NCBI GenBank assembly: GCA_963682055.1
Contig: OY821747.1
Location: forward strand, 19,952,258-20,016,257
Direction of reading: 5' to 3'
Source: Primula veris
Lineage: Eukaryota; Streptophyta; Magnoliopsida; Ericales; Primulaceae
Length of the DNA: 64,000 nucleotides
Positions 1 to 12,370 of this stretch are shown piece after piece (position 1 is the stretch's first letter; every line of letters begins with the position of its first letter). Under the pieces are notes generated by a model. That model ran no database searches. It saw only the letters and a program-made list of their open reading frames with translations, and was not told the DNA's origin. The translations under genes were made by a program, and so were the position numbers.

Positions 1-24
1 TAAACAAAATGTCGAAAAACAAAA
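1..24 (+). repeat. Partial monomer at window edge
   Basis: The window opens at TAAACAAAATGTCG, inside the body of a family-A monomer with the TAGTCGG and TATATGCC marker variants. The rest of this monomer lies outside the window. Confidence 0.9.
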
Positions 25-2340
25 TAGTCGGTAGAAACCGTGTACTATATGCCATAAATCCAAGAAAAAAAATGAGGAATATTCCCTACATATGCAAGAA
101 CATTACCTAAACCCTAAAACTAAAACCCTAAAGCCTAAAACCAAAACCCTAAACCCTAAACCATACAAATATAAATAAAATGTCAAAAAACAAAAAAGTC
201 GGTAAAACCCGTGTACTATTGGCCATAAATCCAAGAAAAAAAATGTGGAATATTCCCTACATATGCAATAACATTACCTAAACCCTAAACCAGAAACCCT
301 AAACCCTGAAACCAAAACCCTAAATCCTAAAACTTATAAATATAAACAAAATGTCGAAAAACAAAAAAGTCGGTAGAAACCGTGTACTATAGGCCATAAA
401 TCCAAGAAAAAAAAATGTGGAATATTCCCTACATATGCAAGAACATTACCTAAACCCTAAACCTGAAACCCTAAAACCAAAACCCGAAAACCTATAAATA
501 TAAACAAAATGTCGAAAAACAAAAAAGTCGGTAGAAACCGTGTACTATAGGCCATAAATCCAAGAAAAAAAATGTGGAATATTCCCTACATATGCAAAAA
601 CATTACCTAAACCCTAAACCTGAAATCCTAAACCCTGAAACCAAAACCCTAAACCCTAAAACTTATAAATATAAACAAAATGTTGAAAAACAAAAAAGTC
701 GGTAGAAACCGTGTACTATAGGCCATAAATCCAAGAAAAAAATGAGGAATATTCCCTACATATGCAAGAACATTACCTAAACCTGAAATCCTAAACCCTA
801 AAACCAAAACCCTAAACCCTAAAACCTATAAATATAAACAAAATGTTGAAAAACAAAAAAGTCGGTAGAAACTGTGTACTATATGCCATAAATCCAAGAA
901 AAAAAATGAGGAATATTCCCTACATATGCAAGAACATTACCTAAACCCTAAAAATAAAACCCTAAACCCTAAAACCAAAACCCTAAACCCTAAACCATAC
1001 AAATATAAATAAAATGTCAAAAAACAAAAAAGTCGGTAAAACCCGTGTACTATTGGCCATAAATCCAAGAAAAAAAATGTGGAATATTCCCTACATATGC
1101 AAGAACATTACCTAAACCCTAAAACAGAAACCCTAAACCCTGAAACCAAAACCCTAAATCCTAAAACTTATAAATATAAACAAAATGTCGAAAAACAAAA
1201 AAGTCGGTAGAAACCGTGTACTATAGGCCATAAATCCAAGAAAAAAAAATGTGGAATATTCCCTACATATGCAAGAACATTACCTAAACCCTAAACCTGA
1301 AACCCTAAAACCTATAAATATAAACAAAATGTCGAAAAACAAAAAAGTCGGTAGAAATCGTGTTCTATAGGCCATAAATCCAAGAAAAAAAATGTGGAAT
1401 ATTCCCTACATATGCAAGAACATTACCTAAACCCTAAACCTGAAACCCTAAACCCTGAAACCAAAACCCTAAACCCTAAAACCTATAAATATAAACAAAA
1501 TGTTGTAAAACAAAAAAGTCGGTAGAAATCGTGTACTATAGGCCATAAATCCAAGAAAAAAAATGTGGAATATTCCCTACATATGCAAGAACATTACCTA
1601 AACCCTAAACCTGAAACCCTAAACCCTGAAACCAAAACCCTAAACCCTAAAACTTATAAATATAAACAAAATGTCGAAAAACAAAAAAGTCGGTAGAAAC
1701 CGTGTACTATAGGCCATAAATCCAAGAAAAAAATGAGGAATATTCCCTACATATGCAAGAACATTACCTAAACCCTATAACCAAAACCCTAAACCCTAAA
1801 ACCTATAACTATAAACAAAATGTCGAAGAACAAAAAAGTTGGTAGAAACCGTGTACTATAGGCCATAAATCAAAGAAAAAAAATGAGGAATATTCCCTAC
1901 ATATGCAAGAACATTACCTAAACCCTAAAACTAAAACCCTAAACCCTAAAACCAAAACCCTAAACCCTAAACCATACAAATATAAATAAAATGTCAAAAA
2001 ACAAAAAAGTCGATAAAACCCGTGTACTATTGGCCATAAATCCAAGAAAAAAAATGTGGAATATTCCCTACATATGCAAGAACATTACCTAAACCCTAAA
2101 CCAGAAACCCTAAACCCTGAAACCAAAACCCTAAATCCTAAAACTTATAAATATAAACAAAATGTTGAAAAACAAAAAAGTCGGTAGAAACCGTGTACTA
2201 TAGGCCATAAATCCAAGAAAAAAATGAGGAATATTCCCTACATATGCAAGAACATTACCTAAACCTGAAACCCTAAACCCTAAAACCAAAACCTTAAACC
2301 CTAAAACCTATAAATATAAACAAAATGTCGAAAAACAAAA
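25..2340 (+). repeat. Family A HOR, early 14-mer (2316 bp)
   Basis: This unit runs from the TAGTCGG marker at 25 to the next at 2341. Monomer spacings are 171, 171, 158, 171, 163, 171, 171, 144, 171, 171, 149, 171, 171 and 163. The order differs from the other family-A units. It holds the shortest monomer measured (144 bp, between 1216 and 1360) and several private changes such as TGTTGTAAAAC near 1501 and GTGTTCTAT at 1360. It looks like an older or edge variant that escaped the later homogenisation. Confidence 0.85.
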
Positions 2341-4679
2341 TAGTCGGTAGAAACCGTGTACTATATGCCATAAATCCAAGAAAAAAAATGAGGAATATTC
2401 CCTACATATGCAAGAACATTACCTAAACCCTAAAACTAAAACCCTAAAGCCTAAAACCAAAACCCTAAACCCTAAACCCTAAACCCTAAACCATACAAAT
2501 ATAAATAAAATGTCAAAAAACAAAAAAGTCGGTAAAACCCGTGTACTATTGGCCATAAATCCAAGAAAAAAAATGTGGAATATTCCCTACATATGCAATA
2601 ACATTACCTAAACCCTAAACCAGAAACCCTAAACCCTGAAACCAAAACCCTAAATCCTAAAACTTATAAATATAAACAAAATGTCGAAAAACAAAAAAGT
2701 CGGTAGAAACCGTGTACTATAGGCCATAAATCCAAGAAAAAAAAATGTGGAATATTCCCTAAATATGCAAGAACATTACCTAAACCCTAAACCTGAAACC
2801 CTAAAACCAAAACCCTAAAACCTATAAATATAAACAAAATGACGAAAAACAAAAAAGTCGGTAGAAACCGTGTACTATAGGCCATAAATCCAAGAAAAAA
2901 AAATGAGGAATATTCCCTACATATGCAAGAACATTACCTAAACCCTAAAACTAAAACCCTAAACCCTAAACCCTAAACCCTAAAACCTATAAATATAAAC
3001 AAAATGTCGAAAAACAAAAAAGTCGGTAGAAATCGTGTACTATAGGCCATAAATCCAAGAAAAAAAATGAGGAATATTCCCTACATATGCAAGAACATTA
3101 CCTAAACCCTAAACCTGAAACCCTAAACCCTGAAACCAAAACCCTAAACCCTAAAACTTATAAATATAAACAAAATGTCGAAAAACAAAAAAGCCGGTAG
3201 AAACCGTGTACTATAGGCCATAAATCCAAGAAAAAAATGAGGAATATTCCCTACATATGCAAGAACATTACCTAAACCTGAAACCCTAAACCCTAAAACC
3301 AAAACCCTAAACCCTAAAACCTATAAATATAAACAAAATGTCGAAAAACAAAAAAGTCGGTAGAAACCGTGTACTATAGGCCATAAATCCATGAAAAAAA
3401 ATGAGGAATATTCCCTACATATGCAAGAACATTACCTAAACCCTAAACCTGAAACCCTAAAACCAAAACCCTAAAACCTATAAATATAAACAAAATGTCG
3501 AAAAACAAAAAAGTCGGTAGAAACCGTGTACTATAGGCCATAAATCCAAGAAAAAAAAATGAGGAATATTCCCTACAAATGCAAGAACATTACCTAAACC
3601 CTAAAACTAAAACCCTAAACCCTAAAACCAAAACCCTAAACCCTAAACCCTAAAACCTATAAATATAAACAAAATGTCAAAAAACAAAAAAGTCGGTAGA
3701 AATCGTGTACTATAGGCCATAAATCCAAGAAAAAAAATGTGGAATATTCCCTACATATGCAAGAACATTACCTAAACCCTAAACCTGAAACCCTAAACCC
3801 TGAAACCAAAACCCTAAACCCTAAAACTTATAAATATAAACAAAATGTTGAAAAACAAAAAAGTCGGTAGAAACCGTGTACTATAGGCCATAAATCCAAG
3901 AAAAAAATAAGGAATATTCCCTACATATGCAAGAACATTACCTAAACCTGAAATCCTAAACCCTAAAACCAAAACCCTAAACCCTAAAACCTATAAATAT
4001 AAACAAAATGTTGAAAAACAAAAAAGTCGGTAGAAACCGTGTACTATAGGCCATAAATCCAAGAAAAAAAAATGTGGAATATTCCCTACATATGCAAGAA
4101 CATTACCTAAACCCTAAAACCAAAACCCTAAACCCTAAAACCTATAACTATAAACAAAATGTCGAAAAACAAAAAAGTCGGTAGAAACCGTGTACTATAG
4201 GCCATAAATCAAAGAAATAAAATGAGGAATATTCCCTACATATGCAAGAACATTACCTAAACCCTAAAACTAAAACCCTAAACCCTAAAACCAAAACCCT
4301 AAACCCTAAACCATACAAATATAAATAAAATGTCAAAAAACAAAAAAGTCGATAAAACCCGTGTACTATTGGCCATAAATCCAAGAAAAAAAATGTGGAA
4401 TATTCCCTACATATGCAAGAACATTACCTAAACCCTAAACCAGAAACCCTAAACCCTGAAACCAAAACCCTAAATCCTAAAACTTATAAATATAAACAAA
4501 ATGTTGAAAAATAAAAAAGTCGGTAGAAACCGTGTACTATAGGCCATAAATCCAAGAAAAAAATGAGGAATATTCCCTACATATGCAAGAACATTACCTA
4601 AACCTGAAACCCTAAACCCTAAAACCAAAACCTTAAACCCTAAAACCTATAAATATAAACAAAATGTCGAAAAACAAAA
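2341..4679 (+). repeat. Family A HOR, full 14-mer (2339 bp)
   Basis: Spacings are 185, 171, 158, 165, 171, 163, 157, 179, 171, 163, 151, 171, 171 and 163. This is the most complete family-A unit. The following 10-mers lack its monomers 5 to 8 (171, 163, 157, 179) and the 13-mers lack its monomer 4 (165). Private variants such as AAGCCGG near 3191, CCATGAAAAA near 3390 and CTACAAATGC near 3575 recur in the 13-mers at the matching positions. It therefore represents the parent form or a close relative. Confidence 0.88.
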
Positions 4680-6347
4680 TAGTCGGTAGAAACCGTGTAC
4701 TATATGCCATAAATCCAAGAAAAAAAATGAGGAATATTCCCTACATATGCAAGAACATTACCTAAACCCTAAAACTAAAACCCTAAAGCCTAAAACCAAA
4801 ACCCTAAACCCTAAACCCTAAACCCTAAACCATACAAATATAAATAAAATGTCAAAAAACAAAAAAGTCGGTAAAACCCGTGTACTATTGGCCATAAATC
4901 CAAGAAAAAAAATGTGGAATATTCCCTACATATGCAATAACATTACCTAAACCGTAAACCAGAAACCCTAAACCCTGAAACCAAAACCCTAAATCCTAAA
5001 ACTTATAAATATAAACAAAATGTCGAAAAACAAAAAAGTCGGTAGAAACCGTGTACTATAGGCCATAAATCCAAGAAAAAAAATGTGGAATATTCCCTAA
5101 ATATGCAAGAACATTACCTAAACCCTAAACCTGAAACCCTAAAACCAAAACCCTAAAACCTATAAATATAAACAAAATGTCGAAAAACAAAAAAGTCGGT
5201 AGAAACCGTGTACTATAGGCCATAAATCCAAGAAAAAAAAATGAGGAATATTCCCTACATATGCAAGAACATTACCTAAACCCTAAAACTAAAACCCTAA
5301 ACCCTAAACCCTAAACCCTAAAACCTATAAATATAAACAAAATGTCGAAAAACAAAAAAGTCGGTAGAAATCGTGTACTATAGGCCATAAATCCAAGAAA
5401 AAAAATGTGGAATATTCCCTACATATGCAAGAACATTACCTAAACCCTAAACCTGAAACCCTAAACCCTGAAACCAAAACCCTAAACCCTAAAACTTATA
5501 AATATAAACAAAATGTTGAAAAACAAAAAAGTCGGTAGAAACCGTGTACTATAGGCCATAAATCCAAGAAAAAAATAAGGAATATTCCCTACATATGCAA
5601 GAACATTACCTAAACCTGAAATCCTAAACCCTAAAACCAAAACCCTAAACCCTAAAACCTATAAATATAAACAAAATGTTGAAAAACAAAAAAGTCGGTA
5701 GAAACCGTGTACTATAGGCCATAAATCCAAGAAAAAAAAATGTGGAATATTCCCTACATATGCAAGAACATTACCTAAACCCTAAAACCAAAACCCTAAA
5801 CCCTAAAACCTATAACTATAAACAAAATGTCGAAAAACAAAAAAGTCGGTAGAAACCGTGTACTATAGGCCATAAATCAAAGAAATAAAATGAGGAATAT
5901 TCCCTACATATGCAAGAACATTACCTAAACCCTAAAACTAAAACCCTAAACCCTAAAACCAAAACCCTAAACCCTAAACCATACAAATATAAATAAAATG
6001 TCAAAAAACAAAAAAGTCGATAAAACCCGTGTACTATTGGCCATAAATCCAAGAAAAAAAATGTGGAATATTCCCTACATATGCAAGAACATTACCTAAA
6101 CCCTAAACCAGAAACCCTAAACCCTGAAACCAAAACCCTAAATCCTAAAGCTTATAAATATAAACAAAATGTTGAAAAATAAAAAAGTCGGTAGAAACCG
6201 TGTACTATAGGCCATAAATCCAAGAAAAAAATGAGGAATATTCCCTACATATGCAAGAACATTACCTAAACCTGAAACCCTAAACCCTAAAACCAAAACC
6301 TTAAACCCTAAAACCTATAAATATAAACAAAATGTCGAAAAACAAAA
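4680..6347 (+). repeat. Family A HOR, 10-mer (1668 bp)
   Basis: Spacings are 185, 171, 157, 165, 171, 163, 151, 171, 171 and 163. That is the 14-mer at 2341 with four consecutive monomers removed and everything else in order. It forms a pair with the 13-mer that follows. The pair is repeated from 8522. Confidence 0.9.
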
Positions 6348-8521
6348 TAGTCGGTAGAAACCGTGTACTATATGCCATAAATCCAAGAAAAAAAATGAGG
6401 AATATTCCCTACATATGCAAGAACATTACCTAAACCCTAAAACTAAAACCCTAAAGCCTAAAACCAAAACCCTAAACCCTAAACCCTAAACCCTAAACCA
6501 TACAAATATAAATAAAATGTCAAAAAACAAAAAAGTCGGTAAAACCCGTGTACTATTGGCCATAAATCCAAGAAAAAAAATGTGGAATATTCCCTACATA
6601 TGCAATAACATTACCTAAACCGTAAACCAGAAACCCTAAACCCTGAAACCAAAACCCTAAATCCTAAAACTTATAAATATAAACAAAATGTCGAAAAACA
6701 AAAAAGTCGGTAGAAACCGTGTACTATAGGCCATAAATCCAAGAAAAAAAATGTGGAATATTCCCTAAATATGCAAGAACATTACCTAAACCCTAAACCT
6801 GAAACCCTAAAACCAAAACCCTAAAACCTATAAATATAAACAAAATGTCGAAAAACAAAAAAGTCGGTAGAAACCGTGTACTATAGGCCATAAATCCAAG
6901 AAAAAAAAATGAGGAATATTCCCTACATATGCAAGAACATTACCTAAACCCTAAACCTGAAACCCTAAACCCTGAAACCAAAACCCTAAACCCTAAAACT
7001 TATAAATATAAACAAAATGTCGAAAAACAAAAAAGCCGGTAGAAACCGTGTACTATAGGCCATAAATCCAAGAAAAAAATGAGGAATATTCCCTACATAT
7101 GCAAGAACATTACCTAAACCTGAAACCCTAAACCCTAAAACCAAAACCCTAAACCCTAAAACCTATAAATATAAACAAAATGTCGAAAAACAAAAAAGTC
7201 GGTAGAAACCGTGTACTATAGGCCATAAATCCATGAAAAAAAATGAGGAATATTCCCTACATATGCAAGAACATTACCTAAACCCTAAACCTGAAACCCT
7301 AAAACCAAAACCCTAAAACCTATAAATATAAACAAAATGTCGAAAAACAAAAAAGTCGGTAGAAACCGTGTACTATAGGCCATAAATCCAAGAAAAAAAA
7401 ATGAGGAATATTCCCTACAAATGCAAGAACATTACCTAAACCCTAAAACTAAAACCCTAAACCCTAAAACCAAAACCCTAAACCCTAAACCCTAAAACCT
7501 ATAAATATAAACAAAATGTCAAAAAACAAAAAAGTCGGTAGAAATCGTGTACTATAGGCCATAAATCCAAGAAAAAAAATGTGGAATATTCCCTACATAT
7601 GCAAGAACATTACCTAAACCCTAAACCTGAAACCCTAAACCCTGAAACCAAAACCCTAAACCCTAAAACTTATAAATATAAACAAAATGTTGAAAAACAA
7701 AAAAGTCGGTAGAAACCGTGTACTATAGGCCATAAATCCAAGAAAAAAATAAGGAATATTCCCTACATATGCAAGAACATTACCTAAACCTGAAATCCTA
7801 AACCCTAAAACCAAAACCCTAAACCCTAAAACCTATAAATATAAACAAAATGTTGAAAAACAAAAAAGTCGGTAGAAACCGTGTACTATAGGCCATAAAT
7901 CCAAGAAAAAAAAATGTGGAATATTCCCTACATATGCAAGAACATTACCTAAACCCTAAAACCAAAACCCTAAACCCTAAAACCTATAACTATAAACAAA
8001 ATGTCGAAAAACAAAAAAGTCGGTAGAAACCGTGTACTATAGGCCATAAATCAAAGAAAAAAAATGAGGAATATTCCCTACATATGCAAGAACATTACCT
8101 AAACCCTAAAACTAAAACCCTAAACCCTAAAACCAAAACCCTAAACCCTAAACCATACAAATATAAATAAAATGTCAAAAAACAAAAAAGTCGATAAAAC
8201 CCGTGTACTATTGGCCATAAATCCAAGAAAAAAAATGTGGAATATTCCCTACATATGCAAGAACATTACCTAAACCCTAAACCAGAAACCCTAAACCCTG
8301 AAACCAAAACCCTAAATCCTAAAACTTATAAATATAAACAAAATGTTGAAAAATAAAAAAGTCGGTAGAAACCGTGTACTATAGGCCATAAATCCAAGAA
8401 AAAAATGAGGAATATTCCCTACATATGCAAGAACATTACCTAAACCTGAAACCCTAAACCCTAAAACCAAAACCTTAAACCCTAAAACCTATAAATATAA
8501 ACAAAATGTCGAAAAACAAAA
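6348..8521 (+). repeat. Family A HOR, 13-mer (2174 bp)
   Basis: Spacings are 185, 171, 157, 172, 163, 157, 179, 171, 163, 151, 171, 171 and 163. This is the 14-mer without its 165-bp fourth monomer. It carries the AAGCCGG, CCATGAAAAA and CTACAAATGC variants of the 14-mer, which the 10-mers lack. Confidence 0.9.
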
Positions 8522-10196
8522 TAGTCGGTAGAAACCGTGTACTATATGCCATAAATCCAAGAAAAAAAATGAGGAATATTCCCTACATATGCAAGAACAT
8601 TACCTAAACCCTAAAACTAAAACCCTAAAGCCTAAAACCAAAACCCTAAACCCTAAACCCTAAACCCTAAACCCTAAACCATACAAATATAAATAAAATG
8701 TCAAAAAACAAAAAAGTCGGTAAAACCCGTGTACTATTGGCCATAAATCCAAGAAAAAAAATGTGGAATATTCCCTACATATGCAATAACATTACCTAAA
8801 CCGTAAACCAGAAACCCTAAACCCTGAAACCAAAACCCTAAATCCTAAAACTTATAAATATAAACAAAATGTCGAAAAACAAAAAAGTCGGTAGAAACCG
8901 TGTACTATAGGCCATAAATCCAAGAAAAAAAATGTGGAATATTCCCTAAATATGCAAGAACATTACCTAAACCCTAAACCTGAAACCCTAAAACCAAAAC
9001 CCTAAAACCTATAAATATAAACAAAATGTCGAAAAACAAAAAAGTCGGTAGAAACCGTGTACTATAGGCCATAAATCCAAGAAAAAAAAATGAGGAATAT
9101 TCCCTACATATGCAAGAACATTACCTAAACCCTAAAACTAAAACCCTAAACCCTAAACCCTAAACCCTAAAACCTATAAATATAAACAAAATGTCGAAAA
9201 ACAAAAAAGTCGGTAGAAATCGTGTACTATAGGCCATAAATCCAAGAAAAAAAATGTGGAATATTCCCTACATATGCAAGAACATTACCTAAACCCTAAA
9301 CCTGAAACCCTAAACCCTGAAACCAAAACCCTAAACCCTAAAACTTATAAATATAAACAAAATGTTGAAAAACAAAAAAGTCGGTAGAAACCGTGTACTA
9401 TAGGCCATAAATCCAAGAAAAAAATAAGGAATATTCCCTACATATGCAAGAACATTACCTAAACCTGAAATCCTAAACCCTAAAACCAAAACCCTAAACC
9501 CTAAAACCTATAAATATAAACAAAATGTTGAAAAACAAAAAAGTCGGTAGAAACCGTGTACTATAGGCCATAAATCCAAGAAAAAAAAATGTGGAATATT
9601 CCCTACATATGCAAGAACATTACCTAAACCCTAAAACCAAAACCCTAAACCCTAAAACCTATAACTATAAACAAAATGTCGAAAAACAAAAAAGTCGGTA
9701 GAAACCGTGTACTATAGGCCATAAATCAAAGAAATAAAATGAGGAATATTCCCTACATATGCAAGAACATTACCTAAACCCTAAAACTAAAACCCTAAAC
9801 CCTAAAACCAAAACCCTAAACCCTAAACCATACAAATATAAATAAAATGTCAAAAAACAAAAAAGTCGATAAAACCCGTGTACTATTGGCCATAAATCCA
9901 AGAAAAAAAATGTGGAATATTCCCTACATATGCAAGAACATTACCTAAACCCTAAACCAGAAACCCTAAACCCTGAAACCAAAACCCTAAATCCTAAAAC
10001 TTATAAATATAAACAAAATGTTGAAAAATAAAAAAGTCGGTAGAAACCGTGTACTATAGGCCATAAATCCAAGAAAAAAATGAGGAATATTCCCTACATA
10101 TGCAAGAACATTACCTAAACCTGAAACCCTAAACCCTAAAACCAAAACCTTAAACCCTAAAACCTATAAATATAAACAAAATGTCGAAAAACAAAA
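8522..10196 (+). repeat. Family A HOR, 10-mer with 7-bp expansion (1675 bp)
   Basis: The unit has the same monomer order as the 10-mer at 4680, except that the first spacing is 192 instead of 185. The extra 7 bp is one more CCCTAAA in the box at 8644-8678. It is a recent single-unit telomere-word expansion, because the sister copies have four units there. Confidence 0.9.
8644..8678 (+). repeat. Five perfect CCCTAAA units, longest run noticed
   Basis: Five uninterrupted CCCTAAA copies occupy this stretch, followed by CCATAC. Four-copy runs occur at matching places at 2463-2490, 4802-4829, 6470-6497, 10319-10346, 25818-25845 and 28008-28035, and in other boxes at 2957-2984, 5295-5322, 12528-12555 and 14384-14411. 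The minus strand of each has four or more GGG tracts separated by TTTA, so G-quadruplex folding is possible in principle. Confidence 0.9.
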
Positions 10197-12370
10197 TAGT
10201 CGGTAGAAACCGTGTACTATATGCCATAAATCCAAGAAAAAAAATGAGGAATATTCCCTACATATGCAAGAACATTACCTAAACCCTAAAACTAAAACCC
10301 TAAAGCCTAAAACCAAAACCCTAAACCCTAAACCCTAAACCCTAAACCATACAAATATAAATAAAATGTCAAAAAACAAAAAAGTCGGTAAAACCCGTGT
10401 ACTATTGGCCATAAATCCAAGAAAAAAAATGTGGAATATTCCCTACATATGCAATAACATTACCTAAACCGTAAACCAGAAACCCTAAACCCTGAAACCA
10501 AAACCCTAAATCCTAAAACTTATAAATATAAACAAAATGTCGAAAAACAAAAAAGTCGGTAGAAACCGTGTACTATAGGCCATAAATCCAAGAAAAAAAA
10601 TGTGGAATATTCCCTAAATATGCAAGAACATTACCTAAACCCTAAACCTGAAACCCTAAAACCAAAACCCTAAAACCTATAAATATAAACAAAATGTCGA
10701 AAAACAAAAAAGTCGGTAGAAACCGTGTACTATAGGCCATAAATCCAAGAAAAAAAAATGAGGAATATTCCCTACATATGCAAGAACATTACCTAAACCC
10801 TAAACCTGAAACCCTAAACCCTGAAACCAAAACCCTAAACCCTAAAACTTATAAATATAAACAAAATGTCGAAAAACAAAAAAGCCGGTAGAAACCGTGT
10901 ACTATAGGCCATAAATCCAAGAAAAAAATGAGGAATATTCCCTACATATGCAAGAACATTACCTAAACCTGAAACCCTAAACCCTAAAACCAAAACCCTA
11001 AACCCTAAAACCTATAAATATAAACAAAATGTCGAAAAACAAAAAAGTCGGTAGAAACCGTGTACTATAGGCCATAAATCCATGAAAAAAAATGAGGAAT
11101 ATTCCCTACATATGCAAGAACATTACCTAAACCCTAAACCTGAAACCCTAAAACCAAAACCCTAAAACCTATAAATATAAACAAAATGTCGAAAAACAAA
11201 AAAGTCGGTAGAAACCGTGTACTATAGGCCATAAATCCAAGAAAAAAAAATGAGGAATATTCCCTACAAATGCAAGAACATTACCTAAACCCTAAAACTA
11301 AAACCCTAAACCCTAAAACCAAAACCCTAAACCCTAAACCCTAAAACCTATAAATATAAACAAAATGTCAAAAAACAAAAAAGTCGGTAGAAATCGTGTA
11401 CTATAGGCCATAAATCCAAGAAAAAAAATGTGGAATATTCCCTACATATGCAAGAACATTACCTAAACCCTAAACCTGAAACCCTAAACCCTGAAACCAA
11501 AACCCTAAACCCTAAAACTTATAAATATAAACAAAATGTTGAAAAACAAAAAAGTCGGTAGAAACCGTGTACTATAGGCCATAAATCCAAGAAAAAAATA
11601 AGGAATATTCCCTACATATGCAAGAACATTACCTAAACCTGAAATCCTAAACCCTAAAACCAAAACCCTAAACCCTAAAACCTATAAATATAAACAAAAT
11701 GTTGAAAAACAAAAAAGTCGGTAGAAACCGTGTACTATAGGCCATAAATCCAAGAAAAAAAAATGTGGAATATTCCCTACATATGCAAGAACATTACCTA
11801 AACCCTAAAACCAAAACCCTAAACCCTAAAACCTATAACTATAAACAAAATGTCGAAAAACAAAAAAGTCGGTAGAAACCGTGTACTATAGGCCATAAAT
11901 CAAAGAAAAAAAATGAGGAATATTCCCTACATATGCAAGAACATTACCTAAACCCTAAAACTAAAACCCTAAACCCTAAAACCAAAACCCTAAACCCTAA
12001 ACCATACAAATATAAATAAAATGTCAAAAAACAAAAAAGTCGATAAAACCCGTGTACTATTGGCCATAAATCCAAGAAAAAAAATGTGGAATATTCCCTA
12101 CATATGCAAGAACATTACCTAAACCCTAAACCAGAAACCCTAAACCCTGAAACCAAAACCCTAAATCCTAAAACTTATAAATATAAACAAAATGTTGAAA
12201 AATAAAAAAGTCGGTAGAAACCGTGTACTATAGGCCATAAATCCAAGAAAAAAATGAGGAATATTCCCTACATATGCAAGAACATTACCTAAACCTGAAA
12301 CCCTAAACCCTAAAACCAAAACCTTAAACCCTAAAACCTATAAATATAAACAAAATGTCGAAAAACAAAA
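10197..12370 (+). repeat. Family A HOR, second 13-mer (2174 bp)
   Basis: The length is the same as the 13-mer at 6348, and the variant pattern matches by eye (AAGCCGG near 10882, CCATGAAAAA near 11080, CTACAAATGC near 11265). It ends family A. The monomer that starts at 12371 still has the TAGTCGG and TATATGCC marks, but its telomere-like box leads into family B. Confidence 0.9.

Noticed and set aside
8644..8678. True chromosome-end telomere
   Set aside because: No more than five perfect CCCTAAA units occur in a row, and satellite bodies flank them on both sides.
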